Notes: a model not told the origin generated them from the sequence alone. Shown: positions 1 through 10,980, counted from the stretch's first letter. The stretch is DNA of 64,000 nt from Gammaproteobacteria bacterium (GCA_021773335.1 JAJFKG010000001.1:1-64000); one strand, 5' to 3'. Numbers and translations: made by a program.

Positions 1-1
1 G

Positions 2-157
<156 letters not shown>

Positions 158-162
158 TAATT

Positions 163-501
163 ATGTCAAGTGCTACAAAAAAACAACGGATTCGTATTCG
201 CTTAAAAGCGTTTGACTATCGCCTTATCGATCAGTCTACACGTGAAATTGTGGAAACGGCAAAGCGTACTGGTGCACAAATTCGTGGCCCAATTCCTTTG
301 CCTACAAAAAAAGAGCGTTTTACCGTTTTGATTTCACCACACGTCAATAAGGATGCGCGTGATCAGTACGAGATCCGTACGCATAAGCGTTTGGTGGATA
401 TTATTGAGCCGACTGATAAAACGGTTGACGCATTAATGAAGTTGGATTTGGCTGCTGGAGTGGATGTCCAAATTAGTTTGGATAGCCTAGAAGCTGCTTA
501 A
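163..501 (+). CDS. rpsJ: 30S ribosomal protein S10
   Basis: 112 residues, slightly longer than the usual 103. It is recognised by [15 protein letters not shown] near the N-terminus and by the block from IRGPIPLPT to [12 protein letters not shown], which is nearly invariant in S10. S10 is a 30S head protein and the NusB partner (NusE) in antitermination. There is no clear ribosome binding site; the start lies just after the tuf stop, suggesting coupling. The C-terminus carries a few extra residues (SLEAA) beyond the common end. It is the first gene of the S10 operon, with rplC following after a 75-base gap. Confidence 0.98.
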   Translation: MSSATKKQRIRIRLKAFDYRLIDQSTREIVETAKRTGAQIRGPIPLPTKKERFTVLISPHVNKDARDQYEIRTHKRLVDIIEPTDKTVDALMKLDLAAGVDVQISLDSLEAA

Positions 502-576
502 CATTTAAAGAAACAAGGTGAGAGGTTAGAGTCGTTAGTTTGAAGGATTCTAGCAACTAATCACGGAGATTAAACA

Positions 577-1242
577 ATGGCAATTGGATTAGTCGGTAGT
601 AAATTGGGGATGACCCGCATCTTCACAGAAGATGGGCATTCGATACCAGTCACCGTTGTGTTGGTTGAGCCCAATCGTATTACTCAAATCAAAACCGATG
701 AAATAGATGGTTATCGTGCAGTGCAAGTTACTACGGGCATGCGTCGCGCTTCGCGCGTGAGCAAGCCTCTCGCTGGTCATTTGGCGAAAGCTGGTGTGGA
801 AGCAGGGCATGGTTTATGGGAATTTAGGCTTGACGAGGGTGAAGAGGCCGCAGAGGGTATCACCGTTGGCGCACAGCTAACGGTTGACTTGTTTAAGGAA
901 GGTCAATTTGTCGATGTTTGCGGTACATCAAAAGGTAAAGGTTTTGCTGGTGTTGTTAAACGCCACAACTTCAGAACCCAAGATGCTACTCATGGTAACT
1001 CACTTGCACACCGTGCTCCTGGTTCAATTGGTCAGAACCAAACACCAGGCCGGGTTTTCAAGGGTAAAAAAATGGCAGGTCAAATGGGGAATAAACGCTG
1101 TACAGTCCAATCACAAGAATTGGTACGTATTGATGGCGAAAGAAACCTGTTATTGATTAAAGGTACTGTTCCTGGTGCTCCTGGTGGAGATGTAATCATT
1201 AAACAGGCGACTAAACGCAAAGCTGCTGATGCAGCTGCCTGA
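577..1242 (+). CDS. rplC: 50S ribosomal protein L3
   Basis: 221 residues (E. coli 209). The central loop [20 protein letters not shown], which reaches towards the peptidyl transferase centre and carries the glutamine methylated by PrmB in other species, is intact. L3 is an early assembly protein of the 50S subunit. The start is supported by GGAG at 565-568, 8 bases before the ATG. The 75-base gap after rpsJ contains a short inverted repeat (TTAGTT/AACTAA) that could shape the leader. The C-terminus has a lysine/alanine-rich extension. Confidence 0.98.
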   Translation: MAIGLVGSKLGMTRIFTEDGHSIPVTVVLVEPNRITQIKTDEIDGYRAVQVTTGMRRASRVSKPLAGHLAKAGVEAGHGLWEFRLDEGEEAAEGITVGAQLTVDLFKEGQFVDVCGTSKGKGFAGVVKRHNFRTQDATHGNSLAHRAPGSIGQNQTPGRVFKGKKMAGQMGNKRCTVQSQELVRIDGERNLLLIKGTVPGAPGGDVIIKQATKRKAADAAA

Positions 1243-1255
1243 GGAGAATTGAACT

Positions 1256-1873
1256 ATGGATCTTAATGTTGTAGTTCCTGGCAAAAAAGCTGCGAAAAAG
1301 GTTAGCGTACCTCAAGAAGTTTTTGCTTGTGACTTTAATGAAACTTTAGTACACCAGGTGGTTGTTGCTCATATGGCGGGCGCACGTGCTGGAACTAAGG
1401 CGCAGAAAACTCGTTCTGAAGTGCGTGGTGGTGGTAAGAAGCCGTGGCGCCAAAAAGGTACAGGTAGCGCGCGCGCTGGTACCATTCGCAGCCCTATTTG
1501 GCAAGGCGGTGGTGTAGTTTTCGCAGCTAAGCCGCGTGATTACTCACAAAAAGTGAATAAAAAAATGTATCGTGTGGCGTTACGTTCCATTGTTTCGGAA
1601 TTGATTCGCCAAGATAGATTAATGGTGGTTGAATCTTTGGAAATTAAGTCTCCGAAGACTAAAGAATTGAATGAATTATTGATGTCGCTTGGACTTAATA
1701 AAGTATTACTCGTTTCGGATAACGTTGATCAGAACTTATATCTAGCTGCACGTAATTTACCTAACGTTGCAGTAAGTGATGTGATTGGTTTAGATCCAGT
1801 TAGGTTAGTAAAGCATGAAAAAATTCTGGTGACTGTCGAAGCTTTGAAACAAATTGGGGAGAAATTGCAATGA
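1256..1873 (+). CDS. rplD: 50S ribosomal protein L4
   Basis: 205 residues. The conserved extended loop ([34 protein letters not shown] region, residues about 44-80) that lines the peptide exit tunnel is intact. L4 is also the autogenous repressor of the S10 operon in E. coli; whether that applies here cannot be told from the sequence. It starts 13 bases after rplC with a GAGGAGA ribosome binding site, and its stop overlaps the rplW start (ATGA), indicating coupled translation. Confidence 0.98.
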   Translation: MDLNVVVPGKKAAKKVSVPQEVFACDFNETLVHQVVVAHMAGARAGTKAQKTRSEVRGGGKKPWRQKGTGSARAGTIRSPIWQGGGVVFAAKPRDYSQKVNKKMYRVALRSIVSELIRQDRLMVVESLEIKSPKTKELNELLMSLGLNKVLLVSDNVDQNLYLAARNLPNVAVSDVIGLDPVRLVKHEKILVTVEALKQIGEKLQ

Positions 1874-2172
1874 GGCAAGAACGGCTGATGAAAGTATTGC
1901 TTGCGCCACATGTATCGGAAAAAACAACGATCATTGAAGCAAATTCGCGCCCACAATATGCATTCAAAGTAGCAACTGATGCAAACAAACTCGAAATCAA
2001 AGCAGCAGTTGAGCTACTGTTCAAAGTGGTTGTTGACTCTGTCAGCATTACCACAGTTAAAGGTAAAACAAAGCGCTTTGGCCAACGTCAAGGTAAGCGC
2101 AATGGTTGGAAGAAAGCTTATGTCGCATTAGCAGAAGGTCATAAAATTGACCTTGGTACTGGTGAGGCGTAA
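1870..2172 (+). CDS. rplW: 50S ribosomal protein L23
   Basis: 100 residues, the normal size. The N-terminal block [17 protein letters not shown] and the C-terminal [10 protein letters not shown] are diagnostic. L23 sits at the tunnel exit and docks signal recognition particle and trigger factor. Its start overlaps the rplD stop by four bases (ATGA). The gap to rplB is 13 bases. Confidence 0.98.
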   Translation: MRQERLMKVLLAPHVSEKTTIIEANSRPQYAFKVATDANKLEIKAAVELLFKVVVDSVSITTVKGKTKRFGQRQGKRNGWKKAYVALAEGHKIDLGTGEA

Positions 2173-2185
2173 GGGGAGAATAGTC

Positions 2186-3019
2186 ATGGCAACAGTAGTA
2201 AAGGCAAAACCAACTTCAGCAGGGCGGCGTTTTGTCATACAAGTTAAGAATCCTGAATTACACAAGGGCAAGCCGAACAGTCGTCTTACTCGCAAGAAAT
2301 CAAAAACAGGCGGGCGTAATAATAATGGTCGCATTACCACACGCCATCGTGGTGGTGGCCACAAACAACATTATCGTGTGATTGATTTTAAACGTAATGA
2401 CAAAGATAACGTTCCCGCAAAAGTAGAGCGTATTGAATATGACCCGAATCGTAGTGCTAATATCGCGTTACTGTTATTTGCTGATGGTGACCGTCGCTAC
2501 ATTATTGCACCTAAAGGCATTAAAGTTGGTTCTCCGGTTGTTACCGGTGTTGAATCACCGATTAAACCGGGCAACTGTTTGCCCTTGAAAAACATACCGC
2601 TTGGTACCGTTGTGCACGCGGTCGAATTAAAACCTGGTAAGGGTGCGCAGATAGCGCGTAGTGCCGGTACCTCAGTGCAGTTAGTTGCGCGTGAAGGTAT
2701 GCACGCAACCTTGCGTTTGCGCTCAGGTGAGATGCGCAAAGTACTTTCTGATTGTCGAGCAACTATTGGTGAAGTAGGCAATTCAGAGCATAATTTACGT
2801 TCATTGGGTAAAGCAGGTGCTAACCGTTGGCGTGGCCGTAGACCAACTGTCCGTGGTGTAGCGATGAATCCAGTTGATCACCCGCATGGTGGTGGTGAAG
2901 GCCGTACTTCAGGAGGACGGCATCCAGTGACGCCTTGGGGTGTTCCAACCAAAGGCTATAAAACGCGTCGTAATAAACGTACTAATAAGTTGATTGTACG
3001 CCGTCGAAACAAGAAGTAA
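2186..3019 (+). CDS. rplB: 50S ribosomal protein L2
   Basis: 277 residues from the ATG at 2186, which follows GGGGAGA at 2173-2179. An upstream in-frame ATG at 2147 lies inside rplW and adds 13 residues unlike any L2, so I rejected it. The C-terminal [14 protein letters not shown] block contains the conserved histidine near the peptidyl transferase centre. L2 joins the subunits and is needed for peptidyl transferase assembly. It is followed by a TA-rich 32-base gap before rpsS. Confidence 0.97.
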   Translation: MATVVKAKPTSAGRRFVIQVKNPELHKGKPNSRLTRKKSKTGGRNNNGRITTRHRGGGHKQHYRVIDFKRNDKDNVPAKVERIEYDPNRSANIALLLFADGDRRYIIAPKGIKVGSPVVTGVESPIKPGNCLPLKNIPLGTVVHAVELKPGKGAQIARSAGTSVQLVAREGMHATLRLRSGEMRKVLSDCRATIGEVGNSEHNLRSLGKAGANRWRGRRPTVRGVAMNPVDHPHGGGEGRTSGGRHPVTPWGVPTKGYKTRRNKRTNKLIVRRRNKK

Positions 3020-3051
3020 GTATATATATATTTTAAAGAGAGGTTGATACC

Positions 3052-3330
3052 GTGCCACGTTCATTAAAGAAAGGACCATTTGTCGATTATCACTTAGTAG
3101 ACAAACTCGACAAAGCTAAAGCGGAAAATAGCCGTAAGCCCATTCAGACTTGGTCGCGACGCTCTGTCATTTTGCCAGAGTGGGTTGGGATGACGATTGC
3201 TGTACACAATGGTCGAACATTTGTACCTATCTTGGTGACTGAAAATATGGTTGGTCACAAGCTGGGGGAATTTGCTGCTACACGTACTTTTAAAGGTCAC
3301 TCAGGTGACCGTAAAGCTAAAGGCAAGTAA
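3052..3330 (+). CDS. rpsS: 30S ribosomal protein S19
   Basis: 92 residues, the standard length. It opens [11 protein letters not shown] and ends with the TRTFKGH segment typical of S19, which contacts the A-site finger and S13 in the 30S head. The start codon is GTG, preceded by AGAGAGG at about 3037-3043. Confidence 0.97.
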   Translation: MPRSLKKGPFVDYHLVDKLDKAKAENSRKPIQTWSRRSVILPEWVGMTIAVHNGRTFVPILVTENMVGHKLGEFAATRTFKGHSGDRKAKGK

Positions 3331-3363
3331 CTGTAAAATTATTATCTTATGAGGGGTTTGAAA

Positions 3364-3705
3364 ATGGAAGTAGCTGCAAAGTTGCGTTTCGCAAGATTAT
3401 CCGCACAGAAGTGCCGGTTGGTTGCAGATCAAATACGTGGGCTTCCGGTCGACAGAGCGCTCGATATTTTGAAGTTTAGTCCCAAGCGTGCTGCGAAGTT
3501 TGTTAAAAAGGTGTTAGATTCGGCAATTGCAAATGCTGAACACAACAGTGGTATGGATGTCGATGATTTGAAAGTGTCACAGATTTTCATCGATGAAGGC
3601 CCTACACATAAACGTTTTCGCGCGCGCGCGAAGGGACGCGGTAATCGTATTTTAAAACCGACCAGCCACATTACGGTTATGGTTGCAGATTCTGAGGGGA
3701 ACTAA
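3364..3705 (+). CDS. rplV: 50S ribosomal protein L22
   Basis: 113 residues from ATG 3364. An in-frame ATG at 3349 exists, but only the 3364 start has a good ribosome binding site (GAGGGG at 3351-3356) and it matches the usual L22 N-terminus. Conserved [15 protein letters not shown] and the C-terminal hairpin that lines the exit tunnel ([20 protein letters not shown]) are present. The rpsC start follows 4 bases after the stop. Confidence 0.96.
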   Translation: MEVAAKLRFARLSAQKCRLVADQIRGLPVDRALDILKFSPKRAAKFVKKVLDSAIANAEHNSGMDVDDLKVSQIFIDEGPTHKRFRARAKGRGNRILKPTSHITVMVADSEGN

Positions 3706-3709
3706 CGTC

Positions 3710-4396
3710 ATGGGTCAAAAAGTACATCCTACGGGGATAAGACTGGGCATAATTAAAGATTGGACATCGAAATGGTATGCCCCATCCCAGGATTATGCCA
3801 AGACGCTTTGCGATGATTTAAAAGTTCGTGATTATCTTCATGCTGAGCTGGCACAAGCGGGTGTAAGCCGTGTTCAGATCGAACGTCCCGCACGTAACGC
3901 ACGAATCACGATTCATGCTGCTCGTCCAGGTGTTGTGATTGGTAAGAAGGGTGGAGACATCGAACGCTTACGCGATAAAGTTGCTCGTTTGATGGGAGTG
4001 CCAGTACACATCAATATTGAAGAAGTTCGTAAGCCAGAATTAGACGCTAAGTTGGTTGCTGAAGGCATTGCGCAACAGCTTGAACGTCGTGTAATGTTCC
4101 GTCGTGCGATGAAGCGAGCTGTATCTAACGCAATGCGATTAGGTGCGAAGGGCATCAAGATCAATGTTGCTGGACGTTTAGGCGGCGCTGAGATTGCACG
4201 CAGTGAATGGTATCGTGAAGGCCGTGTGCCGCTACATACTTTCCGCGCTGATATTGACTATGGGGTTGCCGAAGCAAAAACAACCTATGGGATTATCGGT
4301 GTCAAGGTTTGGATTTTCAAAGGTGAAGTATTCACTAAAGACGAAGAAAAGAATAATGCCGCAACCGCTGCTAACCAAGAAAAAGAAACGGCATAA
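3710..4396 (+). CDS. rpsC: 30S ribosomal protein S3
   Basis: 228 residues from ATG 3710 (GAGGGG at 3694-3699). The KH domain loop [15 protein letters not shown] is at about residues 70-85, and the S3 C-terminal domain ([28 protein letters not shown]) follows. S3 forms part of the mRNA entry site. An upstream ATG at 3683 overlaps rplV and was rejected. The C-terminal tail is charged and somewhat variable, as in other S3 proteins. Confidence 0.97.
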   Translation: MGQKVHPTGIRLGIIKDWTSKWYAPSQDYAKTLCDDLKVRDYLHAELAQAGVSRVQIERPARNARITIHAARPGVVIGKKGGDIERLRDKVARLMGVPVHINIEEVRKPELDAKLVAEGIAQQLERRVMFRRAMKRAVSNAMRLGAKGIKINVAGRLGGAEIARSEWYREGRVPLHTFRADIDYGVAEAKTTYGIIGVKVWIFKGEVFTKDEEKNNAATAANQEKETA

Positions 4397-4411
4397 GCGA
4401 GGAAGAGACTA

Positions 4412-4825
4412 ATGTTACAACCGAAACGCACCAAATTTCGTAAGCAACAAAAAGGACGCAACCGCGGTTTAGCGACTCGTGGCGGGCGTGTTAGTTTTGG
4501 TGAATATGGCCTGAAGGCAACTGGGCGCGGACGTTTGACAGCACGTCAGATCGAAGCGGCTCGGCGAACGATTACGCGCGCGGTTAAGCGTGGCGGTAAA
4601 ATTTGGATTCGTGTTTTCCCGGATAAACCAATTACCAAAAAGCCACTTGAGGTCCGTCAAGGTAAAGGTAAAGGTAGTGTGGAGTACTGGGTTGCGTTGA
4701 TTCAACCAGGCCGCATGTTATTTGAGATCGAAGGCGTGCCGGAAGAATTAGCACGTGAAGCATTCAAGTTGGCGGCAGCCAAATTGCCTTTTAAAACCAC
4801 TTTTGAAGAACGTACGGTGATGTAA
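4412..4825 (+). CDS. rplP: 50S ribosomal protein L16
   Basis: 137 residues, near the 136 of E. coli. Starts [18 protein letters not shown]; the arginine-rich [26 protein letters not shown] block and [12 protein letters not shown] are typical. L16 positions A- and P-site tRNAs. Its stop overlaps the rpmC start (TAATG). Confidence 0.98.
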   Translation: MLQPKRTKFRKQQKGRNRGLATRGGRVSFGEYGLKATGRGRLTARQIEAARRTITRAVKRGGKIWIRVFPDKPITKKPLEVRQGKGKGSVEYWVALIQPGRMLFEIEGVPEELAREAFKLAAAKLPFKTTFEERTVM

Positions 4826-5031
4826 TGAAAGCGGCAGAGTTAAGAACTAAAAAAGTCAAAGATTTGCAAACAGAATTGAATGAACTGTTGCGCGAACAAT
4901 TTAATTTACGTATGCAGTTTGGCACTGGGCAGATGTCACGTACGCACCAATTTAAGGAAGTGCGTCACGGTATCGCTCGCATTAAAACTGTGTTGAATGA
5001 GAAACAAAGAGAAGGTAGTGACAATGGCTGA
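4825..5031 (+). CDS. rpmC: 50S ribosomal protein L29
   Basis: 68 residues (E. coli 63). It is helical and charged, with the L29 signature [12 protein letters not shown] and the C-terminal [11 protein letters not shown]. It lies at the tunnel exit next to L23. Start overlaps the rplP stop by one base and its stop overlaps the start of rpsQ, so L16, L29 and S17 are tightly coupled. Confidence 0.97.
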   Translation: MKAAELRTKKVKDLQTELNELLREQFNLRMQFGTGQMSRTHQFKEVRHGIARIKTVLNEKQREGSDNG

Positions 5032-5284
5032 AGAAGCAAAATTGATTCGCTCGCTGGTTGGCAAGGTTGTTACTGATGGCATGCAGAAGACTGCTGTTGT
5101 TCAGATTGAGCGTAAGATTCGTCACCCATTGTATGGTAAGTACGTGAAGCGCTTCAGTAAGATGTTTGTTCACGACGAAGACGATGTCTGTAAAAAAGGT
5201 GATGTAGTTCGCATCGCTTCCTGTCGCCCAATTTCCAAAAAGAAATGTTGGCGCTTGGTTGAGGTCGTTGAAAAAGCCGATTAA
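5024..5284 (+). CDS. rpsQ: 30S ribosomal protein S17
   Basis: 86 residues from the ATG at 5024, within the last codons of rpmC. The alternative ATG at 4997 adds nine residues that belong to the rpmC frame and was rejected. S17 has an OB fold; [19 protein letters not shown] and the H-P-LYGKY block are characteristic. It is the last gene of the S10 operon, before a 188-base gap carrying the spc promoter. Confidence 0.97.
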   Translation: MAEEAKLIRSLVGKVVTDGMQKTAVVQIERKIRHPLYGKYVKRFSKMFVHDEDDVCKKGDVVRIASCRPISKKKCWRLVEVVEKAD

Positions 5285-5361
5285 CGATTTTTATTTGAAC
5301 TGACTGGACAGATGCTGGCCTATAAAAATCAAGGCCATGCTTTCATAGCCGGTTATTGGAA

Positions 5362-5370
5362 TGTTATACT
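5362..5370 (+). promoter_or_regulatory. Probable spc operon promoter (extended -10)
   Basis: TGT-TATACT at 5362-5370 is an extended -10 element in the 188-base gap between rpsQ and rplN, followed by an ACGCGGCC start region. The upstream -35 (TTTCAT near 5341) is weak, as is common with an extended -10. The leader to rplN is about 95 bases and includes short inverted repeats (GGCCT/AGGCT at about 5375 and GTCTG/CAGAC at about 5393-5413). E. coli also has its spc promoter in this gap. Confidence 0.6.
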
Positions 5371-5472
5371 ACGCGGCCTTTTTTGAGGCTTAGTCTGGGG
5401 TTTGACCACAGACAGCTCAATAAGGGTGCTGAAAGCAACAGCTTAGTTGCAAATAGTTTTTGGAGTGCACTG

Positions 5473-5838
5473 ATGATACAAATGGGGTCACAGCTCAGTA
5501 TTGCTGATAACAGTGGGGCGCGTCGAATTGAGTGCATTAAAGTGCTCGGCGGCTCTGGGCGCCGTTATGCGGGTATTGGCGACATTATTAAAGTTTCCGT
5601 TAAAGAGGCTATCCCAAGAAGTAAAGTGAAAAAGGGGGACGTCGTTAATGCGGTCGTGGTTAGAACCAGGCGTGGTGTACGTCGTATCGATGGTTCGCTA
5701 ATCCGCTTTGATGGTAATGCCGCCGTATTATTAAATGCCCAGTTACAGCCAATTGGGACACGTATTTTTGGGCCAGTAACTCGTGAGTTGAGAGCGCGCT
5801 TCATGCGTATTATTTCTCTTGCTCCTGAAGTGTTGTGA
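5473..5838 (+). CDS. rplN: 50S ribosomal protein L14
   Basis: 121 residues from ATG 5473, after GGAG at 5462-5465. The open frame extends upstream to 5356, but those residues include the promoter and leader and match nothing in L14. [22 protein letters not shown] and the C-terminal [13 protein letters not shown] are diagnostic. L14 contacts h14 of 16S rRNA at a subunit bridge. First gene of the spc operon. Confidence 0.96.
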   Translation: MIQMGSQLSIADNSGARRIECIKVLGGSGRRYAGIGDIIKVSVKEAIPRSKVKKGDVVNAVVVRTRRGVRRIDGSLIRFDGNAAVLLNAQLQPIGTRIFGPVTRELRARFMRIISLAPEVL

Positions 5839-5855
5839 TGTGAGTGAGTAAAGCA

Positions 5856-6191
5856 ATGGCAAATAAGAAAGTGAAACGCAAGATTAAAAAAGGTGACCTC
5901 GTCATTGTCCTCGCAGGCAAAGATAAAGGGCGGCAAGGTACGGTTATGCGTGTTTGTAGCAATGACCGTGTTTACGTAGAAGGCGTCAACATGATTAAGA
6001 AACATACGCGCCCAAATCCACAGCAAAATGTGCAGGGCGGTATTGTTGAGAAGGAAGCAGCGATTCATATTTCTAACATTGCTCACTATGATGCTGCGAA
6101 CAAAAAACCTAGCCGTGTTGGTTACCGTTTTCTAGAAGATGGTAAAAAAGTCCGTTATCTCAAAACGAATAACGAAGTTGTAGACATATAG
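5856..6191 (+). CDS. rplX: 50S ribosomal protein L24
   Basis: 111 residues from ATG 5856; a GTG at 5844 would add four residues. The KOW motif ([20 protein letters not shown]) lies at about residues 9-28, and [14 protein letters not shown] follows. L24 is an assembly initiator of the 50S subunit. The gap to rplN is 17 bases. Confidence 0.95.
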   Translation: MANKKVKRKIKKGDLVIVLAGKDKGRQGTVMRVCSNDRVYVEGVNMIKKHTRPNPQQNVQGGIVEKEAAIHISNIAHYDAANKKPSRVGYRFLEDGKKVRYLKTNNEVVDI

Positions 6192-6225
6192 TATTAGCTT
6201 TTTAAGAATTAAGAGTAGAAAGAAA

Positions 6226-6774
6226 ATGACAGCAAATTTTCGCAAACTTTATCAGGATACCGTCGTTAAGCAATTGATGGATGAATTTGGTTATAACGTG
6301 ATGGAAGTACCGCGCGTTACCAAAATTACTCTCAATATGGGGCTTGGCGAGGCTGTTGGTGATAAGAAAGTGATTGCATCGGCTAAAGACGATTTGCGCA
6401 AGATCTCAGGCCAAGAGCCCATTGTTACTAAAGCGCGTAAAGCAATCGCCGGTTTTAAGATTCGTGAAGAATGGCCGATTGGATGTAAGGTCACTTTGCG
6501 TGGTGAACGGATGTATGAATTTTTGGAACGTTTGGTTTGTATCGCGATTCCGCGTATTCGCGACTTTCGTGGTTTAAACCCTAAATCTTTCGATGGTCGT
6601 GGCAATTACAGCATGGGCATACGTGAGCAAATCGTTTTTCCAGAAATTGATTACGATAAATTAGACGCAATCCGTGGTTTAGATATCACAATCACGACAA
6701 CTGCAAAAACTAATGAGGCAGGCCGAGCTTTATTGAAAGGCTTCAGCTTCCCATTAAAGCAAGAAAGAGCTTAG
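6226..6774 (+). CDS. rplE: 50S ribosomal protein L5
   Basis: 182 residues (E. coli 179). [16 protein letters not shown] and [19 protein letters not shown] are typical. L5 binds 5S rRNA and contacts P-site tRNA. In E. coli the S8 repressor site lies at the L24/L5 junction; the 34-base gap here could hold it, but I do not see a decisive structure. Confidence 0.98.
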   Translation: MTANFRKLYQDTVVKQLMDEFGYNVMEVPRVTKITLNMGLGEAVGDKKVIASAKDDLRKISGQEPIVTKARKAIAGFKIREEWPIGCKVTLRGERMYEFLERLVCIAIPRIRDFRGLNPKSFDGRGNYSMGIREQIVFPEIDYDKLDAIRGLDITITTTAKTNEAGRALLKGFSFPLKQERA

Positions 6775-6793
6775 ACGCGAGGATTATTACAAC

Positions 6794-7111
6794 ATGGCAA
6801 AGACTGCAACGATACAACGCGAGCACAAGCGCACTAAACTAAGGAATCGTTACGCTAATAAGCGTCGTGATCTCAAAGAGCAATTACGTGTGTTAGCAAG
6901 TAATCCAGATGCGAATATCGATGAGATTGTTGCGTTGGAAGTGAAATTACAGAAGTTACCACGTAACTCAAGTCCTGTGCGTAAGCGTAATCGCTGTGGT
7001 TTGACGGGTAGGCCCCGTGGTTATTACCGTAAGTTTGGTTTGGGGCGCAATATGTTGCGCAAATACGCGATGCAGGGAGATATCCCTGGCGTAACCAAAG
7101 CAAGCTGGTAG
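6794..7111 (+). CDS. rpsN: 30S ribosomal protein S14 (zinc-independent form)
   Basis: 105 residues, the long form of S14. The zinc-binding CxxC pairs of the short form are missing; only one cysteine remains, in [19 protein letters not shown]. It is part of the 30S head. GCGAGGA at 6776-6782 is the ribosome binding site. In the same operon, L36 keeps its zinc ligands, so the operon mixes zinc-free and zinc-type proteins. Confidence 0.98.
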   Translation: MAKTATIQREHKRTKLRNRYANKRRDLKEQLRVLASNPDANIDEIVALEVKLQKLPRNSSPVRKRNRCGLTGRPRGYYRKFGLGRNMLRKYAMQGDIPGVTKASW

Positions 7112-7156
7112 CTTTGAAAGACAAAAGAATTTTTAATTAGGAGATCATTAAATAAA

Positions 7157-7552
7157 ATGAGTATGCAAGATCCTATCGCCGACATGCTAGTACGGATCAA
7201 GAATGCACAAGCCGTGCAAAAACTCGATGTTAGTATGCCCGCATCAAAGCTCAAAGTAGCGATTGCCGAGGTGTTAAAAACGGAAGGTTATATCGGTGAC
7301 ATTGAGAAAAACGAAGTTGATGGCAAGCCTATATTAACGCTTGCGTTACGTTATCACGACGGTCGTCCGGTTATTGAACGTATGAGTCGAGTCAGTCGCC
7401 CAGGTTTGCGCGTTTATAAACGCGCTAGTGAATTGCCAAAGGTACTCGGTGGTTTAGGTACTGCCATTGTATCCACCTCAAAAGGTGTGATGAGTGCCCG
7501 CCAAGCACGTGCAGCTGGCGAAGGCGGTGAAATTTTAGTTGAGGTTGCCTAA
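7157..7552 (+). CDS. rpsH: 30S ribosomal protein S8
   Basis: 131 residues, the standard size. It begins [17 protein letters not shown] and contains [16 protein letters not shown] ([15 protein letters not shown]) and GGEILVEVA ends. S8 binds the central domain of 16S rRNA and, in E. coli, represses the spc operon. Confidence 0.98.
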   Translation: MSMQDPIADMLVRIKNAQAVQKLDVSMPASKLKVAIAEVLKTEGYIGDIEKNEVDGKPILTLALRYHDGRPVIERMSRVSRPGLRVYKRASELPKVLGGLGTAIVSTSKGVMSARQARAAGEGGEILVEVA

Positions 7553-7563
7553 GGGGCTTAATT

Positions 7564-8100
7564 ATGACATCTAGACTTGCAAGAAAGCCGATCGAGATTC
7601 CCAAAGGCGTTGAACTCAACATCAATGGGCAAGAGATCGCAGTTAAAGGCGGAAAAGGTTCGCTAAGTTATATTTTGCATGACTTAGTTACCATGACTAA
7701 AAATGAAGATACCTTAACATTTGCGCCTAACAATGGGTCGATGGAAGCTAATGCAATGACTGGGACCATGTGTGCCTTGATGGGGAACATGCTGCGCGGT
7801 GTTAGTCAGGGATTCGAGCGTAAATTACAGTTAGTTGGGGTTGGTTATCGTGCACAATTACAGGGTAAGGTATTAAATCTGACGTTAGGTTTTTCTCACC
7901 CAGTGACGTTCGGTATCCCAGAAGGTATTGCTATTGAAGCCCCTAGCCAAACCGATTTGGTTATTAAGGGGGCTGATAAGCAGCAAGTTGGACAAGTAGC
8001 TGCGAAGATTCGTGCATTGCGACCACCAGATTCTTATAAAGGAAAAGGTGTGCGTTATGCGGATGAAGTTATTAGTTTGAAAGAAACCAAGAAGAAATAG
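7564..8100 (+). CDS. rplF: 50S ribosomal protein L6
   Basis: 178 residues. LARKPIEIPKGVELNING at the N-terminus and IRALRPPDSYKGKGVRYADE near the C-terminus identify L6, which lies by the sarcin-ricin loop where elongation factors bind. The gap to rpsH is 11 bases. Confidence 0.98.
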   Translation: MTSRLARKPIEIPKGVELNINGQEIAVKGGKGSLSYILHDLVTMTKNEDTLTFAPNNGSMEANAMTGTMCALMGNMLRGVSQGFERKLQLVGVGYRAQLQGKVLNLTLGFSHPVTFGIPEGIAIEAPSQTDLVIKGADKQQVGQVAAKIRALRPPDSYKGKGVRYADEVISLKETKKK

Positions 8101-8112
8101 CGGGCATTGACG

Positions 8113-8481
8113 ATGAAAAATAAAATTGATTCACGTTTGCGTCGCGCAAAGAAGACGCGTCATAAGATACATCGCTTAAACGTAACGCGTATGTCAGTGT
8201 ATCGTACGCCACGTCATATCTATGCGCAAATCATTGCGCCACAAGGTGGGCAAGTTCTAGCGAGTGCTTCTACACTCGATCCGGAAGTCAAAACGGAACT
8301 GGCTAAGGATAAATTAGCAACGGGTAATGTTGCAGCTGCGAAAGTAGTTGGTAAAGTCATTGCCCAGCGCGCAAAGAAAGCGGGTGTTGACAAGCTCGCC
8401 TTTGACCGTTCAGGTTTCCGTTACCACGGTCGCATTAAGGCTTTAGCAGATGCTGCGCGTGAAGGTGGCATACAAATTTAA
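8113..8481 (+). CDS. rplR: 50S ribosomal protein L18
   Basis: 122 residues from ATG 8113; a TTG at 8107 would add two. [19 protein letters not shown] and [23 protein letters not shown] are the L18 signatures. L18 binds 5S rRNA with L5. The N-terminal arm is a few residues longer than in E. coli. Confidence 0.96.
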   Translation: MKNKIDSRLRRAKKTRHKIHRLNVTRMSVYRTPRHIYAQIIAPQGGQVLASASTLDPEVKTELAKDKLATGNVAAAKVVGKVIAQRAKKAGVDKLAFDRSGFRYHGRIKALADAAREGGIQI

Positions 8482-8495
8482 GGGTTAGCAAAAAT

Positions 8496-9002
8496 ATGGC
8501 TACGTTTGATCAAACAACAAGTAGTGATGGTTACCAAGAAAAATTGGTGGCAGTGAATCGTACCGCAAAAGTCGTAAAGGGAGGCCGCATTTTTGGCTTC
8601 GCAGCGATTGTTGTTGTGGGGGACGGTAAAGGTAAGATTGGTTACGGACGTGGAAAATCGCGCGAAGTGCCGGCGGCTATTCAAAAAGCGCTAGAAAACG
8701 CACGCCGCAACATGATTAAGGTTGAATTGCATGGCAATACCCTTTTCCATGAAATTAAATCAAACCATGGTGCGTCTAAAGTCTTCATGAAACCTGCTGC
8801 GGAAGGTACGGGTATTATTGCGGGAGGTGCGATGCGCGCAGTATTTGAAGTTGTTGGTGTACAAAATGTCTTGGCAAAATGCATGGGTTCTACTAATGCG
8901 ACCAACGTTGTTTTAGCGACGGTTAAGGGTTTGCGTAACATGGCCACGCCAGAATACATTGCAGAAAAACGTGGTAAAACTGTTGAAGAGATAGCAGGTT
9001 AG
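8496..9002 (+). CDS. rpsE: 30S ribosomal protein S5
   Basis: 168 residues (E. coli 167). The double-stranded RNA-binding-like N-terminal domain [17 protein letters not shown] and the [10 protein letters not shown] block are intact. S5 shapes decoding accuracy at the mRNA entry. The stop is 4 bases before rpmD. Confidence 0.98.
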   Translation: MATFDQTTSSDGYQEKLVAVNRTAKVVKGGRIFGFAAIVVVGDGKGKIGYGRGKSREVPAAIQKALENARRNMIKVELHGNTLFHEIKSNHGASKVFMKPAAEGTGIIAGGAMRAVFEVVGVQNVLAKCMGSTNATNVVLATVKGLRNMATPEYIAEKRGKTVEEIAG

Positions 9003-9006
9003 GAAC

Positions 9007-9207
9007 ATGACTAAAGCAGTAACAAAACCAGGCAAGATCAAAGTGACATTGGTGCGCAGCCCCATCGGTTGTCAAGCCAAGCACCGTGCTTGTTTGTCAG
9101 GTCTTGGATTGCGTCGCATGCACCAAAGCGTTGAGCTTGAAGGCACGCCATCGGTCCGAGGTATCGTCAATAAAATTTATTACTTATTAAAAGTTGAGGA
9201 AATCTGA
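9007..9207 (+). CDS. rpmD: 50S ribosomal protein L30
   Basis: 66 residues (E. coli 59), with [19 protein letters not shown] near the start and a C-terminal [13 protein letters not shown]. The ribosome binding site TTAGGA lies just before the start, overlapping the rpsE stop. Confidence 0.97.
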   Translation: MTKAVTKPGKIKVTLVRSPIGCQAKHRACLSGLGLRRMHQSVELEGTPSVRGIVNKIYYLLKVEEI

Positions 9208-9208
9208 T

Positions 9209-9643
9209 ATGCGCCTCAATACATTACAGCCCGCATATGGTTCACGCAAAGAACGTAAGCGTGTTGGACGCGGTTCGGGTTCTGGTTCAGGTAAGACAGC
9301 TGGACGTGGGCACAAAGGACAAAAAGCGCGTTCTGGTGGTTACCACAAAGTTGGTTTTGAAGGCGGTCAAATGCCTTTGCAGCGTCGTTTACCAAAGTTT
9401 GGTTTTAGTTCTTGGAAAAAACGCCACACCGCTGAAATCCGTTTGGATGAATTAAATAAAGTCGATGCGCAGCGTATTGATTTAGAAGCTTTGATTAATG
9501 CGAATATTGTTTCTAGTAAGATGCAGTTCGCTAAGGTTATTTTATCGGGTAAACTCGATAAAGCGGTGACAGTTACTGGCCTCAAAGTGACAAAAGGTGC
9601 AAAAGCTGCGATTGAAGCAGCTGGCGGGCAGGTCGAAGCGTAA
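9209..9643 (+). CDS. rplO: 50S ribosomal protein L15
   Basis: 144 residues from ATG 9209, after GAGGA at 9196-9200. An in-frame ATG at 9194 overlaps rpmD and was rejected. [22 protein letters not shown] and the glycine-rich [11 protein letters not shown] region are typical. It ends at the secY start (TAATG). Confidence 0.96.
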   Translation: MRLNTLQPAYGSRKERKRVGRGSGSGSGKTAGRGHKGQKARSGGYHKVGFEGGQMPLQRRLPKFGFSSWKKRHTAEIRLDELNKVDAQRIDLEALINANIVSSKMQFAKVILSGKLDKAVTVTGLKVTKGAKAAIEAAGGQVEA

Positions 9644-10980
9644 TGGCGAAGACGGCGGCGAAAGCGGGAAATTTAGGCTTACCCAAAGGTGGTTTAACGG
9701 AATTAAAGCGTCGTCTATTGGTCGTCTTAATCGGTATTATTATCTTTCGCATTGGCGCACACATACCGGTGCCGGGTTTAGACCCACATCGTTTGGCGGA
9801 ATTATTCAATCAACAAAAGAATAGTATTGTCGGACTTTTTAACATGTTCTCCGGCGGCGCCTTAAAGCGTTTGACGGTATTTGCTTTGGGAATCATGCCG
9901 TATATTTCGGCGTCGATTATTATGCAGTTATTTTCGGCAGTTTCACCCAAGCTGGAACAACTTAAAAAAGAAGGTGAATCAGGCCGGCGCAAGATCAATC
10001 AATATACGCGTTATGGAACATTGGTTTTAGCGACCTTTCAAGCCATAGGTATGGCCAAGTTTTTGGTAAGTTCAGGCATTGCTTTGAATCCCAGCTTTGG
10101 ATTTTACTTTACTGCGACAGTGACCCTGGTGACGGGGACAATGTTTTTGATGTGGCTCGGTGAACAAATTACTGAACATGGTGTTGGCAATGGGATTTCT
10201 TTGATTATCTTTGCCGGTATTGCTTCGGGTTTCCCAGCCGCCGTTGTGAAGGTGCTTGATCAAGTACGCCAAGGGCAAATGCAAGTGATTGTTTTGCTAC
10301 TGGTCACTGCCTTGGTTGTGTGTGTGACGGCTTTTGTTGTATTTATCGAGCGTGGGCAGCGTCGTATTACAGTGAATTATGCACGACGCCAACAAGGGCG
10401 CAAAATGTACCAAGCGCAAAGTAGCCATTTACCGCTTAAGGTGAATATGGCTGGCGTGATACCGCCTATCTTTGCGTCAAGTATTATTCTTTTCCCGGCG
10501 ACAATTGCACAGTGGTTCGGGAAAGGGCCGGGCATGGGGTGGCTTAGCGATATTGGCGCAGCCTTATCGCCGGGGCAACCAATTTATACGATGGTATTTG
10601 CGGCTGCGATTGTATTTTTCTGCTTTTTTTATACGGCGTTGGTTTTTAATCCACGTGACACAGCAGATAATTTGAAGCGCTCAGGCGCGTTTATCCCGGG
10701 GATTCGTCCGGGTGAGCAAACCGCGCAATACGTTGACAAAGTAATGACTCGGTTGACGTTAATTGGTGCAATGTATCTCATGGTAGTGTCATTGCTGCCT
10801 GAGTTTATGAACTGGGCATGGAATGTCCCATTTTATTTTGGTGGTACCTCATTATTGATTGTGGTTGTGGTTGTGATGGATTTTATGGCGCAAGTGCAAG
10901 CTCACTTGATGTCACACCAGTATGAGTCATTAATGCGTAAGACAAATCCGAAGGGACGTAACCCTGGTTTGTTACGTTGA
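9643..10980 (+). CDS. secY: Protein translocase channel subunit SecY
   Basis: 445 residues with ten predicted membrane segments. The plug region (about residues 60-75, [23 protein letters not shown] just after) and the cytosolic loop with [14 protein letters not shown] are recognisable. SecY forms the Sec channel with SecE and SecG, and takes both SecA- and ribosome-delivered substrates. The start overlaps the rplO stop by one base. It closes the spc coding block, followed only by rpmJ. Confidence 0.98.
   Translation: MAKTAAKAGNLGLPKGGLTELKRRLLVVLIGIIIFRIGAHIPVPGLDPHRLAELFNQQKNSIVGLFNMFSGGALKRLTVFALGIMPYISASIIMQLFSAVSPKLEQLKKEGESGRRKINQYTRYGTLVLATFQAIGMAKFLVSSGIALNPSFGFYFTATVTLVTGTMFLMWLGEQITEHGVGNGISLIIFAGIASGFPAAVVKVLDQVRQGQMQVIVLLLVTALVVCVTAFVVFIERGQRRITVNYARRQQGRKMYQAQSSHLPLKVNMAGVIPPIFASSIILFPATIAQWFGKGPGMGWLSDIGAALSPGQPIYTMVFAAAIVFFCFFYTALVFNPRDTADNLKRSGAFIPGIRPGEQTAQYVDKVMTRLTLIGAMYLMVVSLLPEFMNWAWNVPFYFGGTSLLIVVVVVMDFMAQVQAHLMSHQYESLMRKTNPKGRNPGLLR

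Noticed and set aside
2147..2185. Longer start for rplB
   Set aside because: It lies inside rplW, lacks a binding site and adds residues foreign to L2. The ATG at 2186 has GGGGAGA.
5565..6086. 173-codon minus-strand frame over rplN-rplX
   Set aside because: It is antisense to two conserved ribosomal genes and encodes nothing recognisable.
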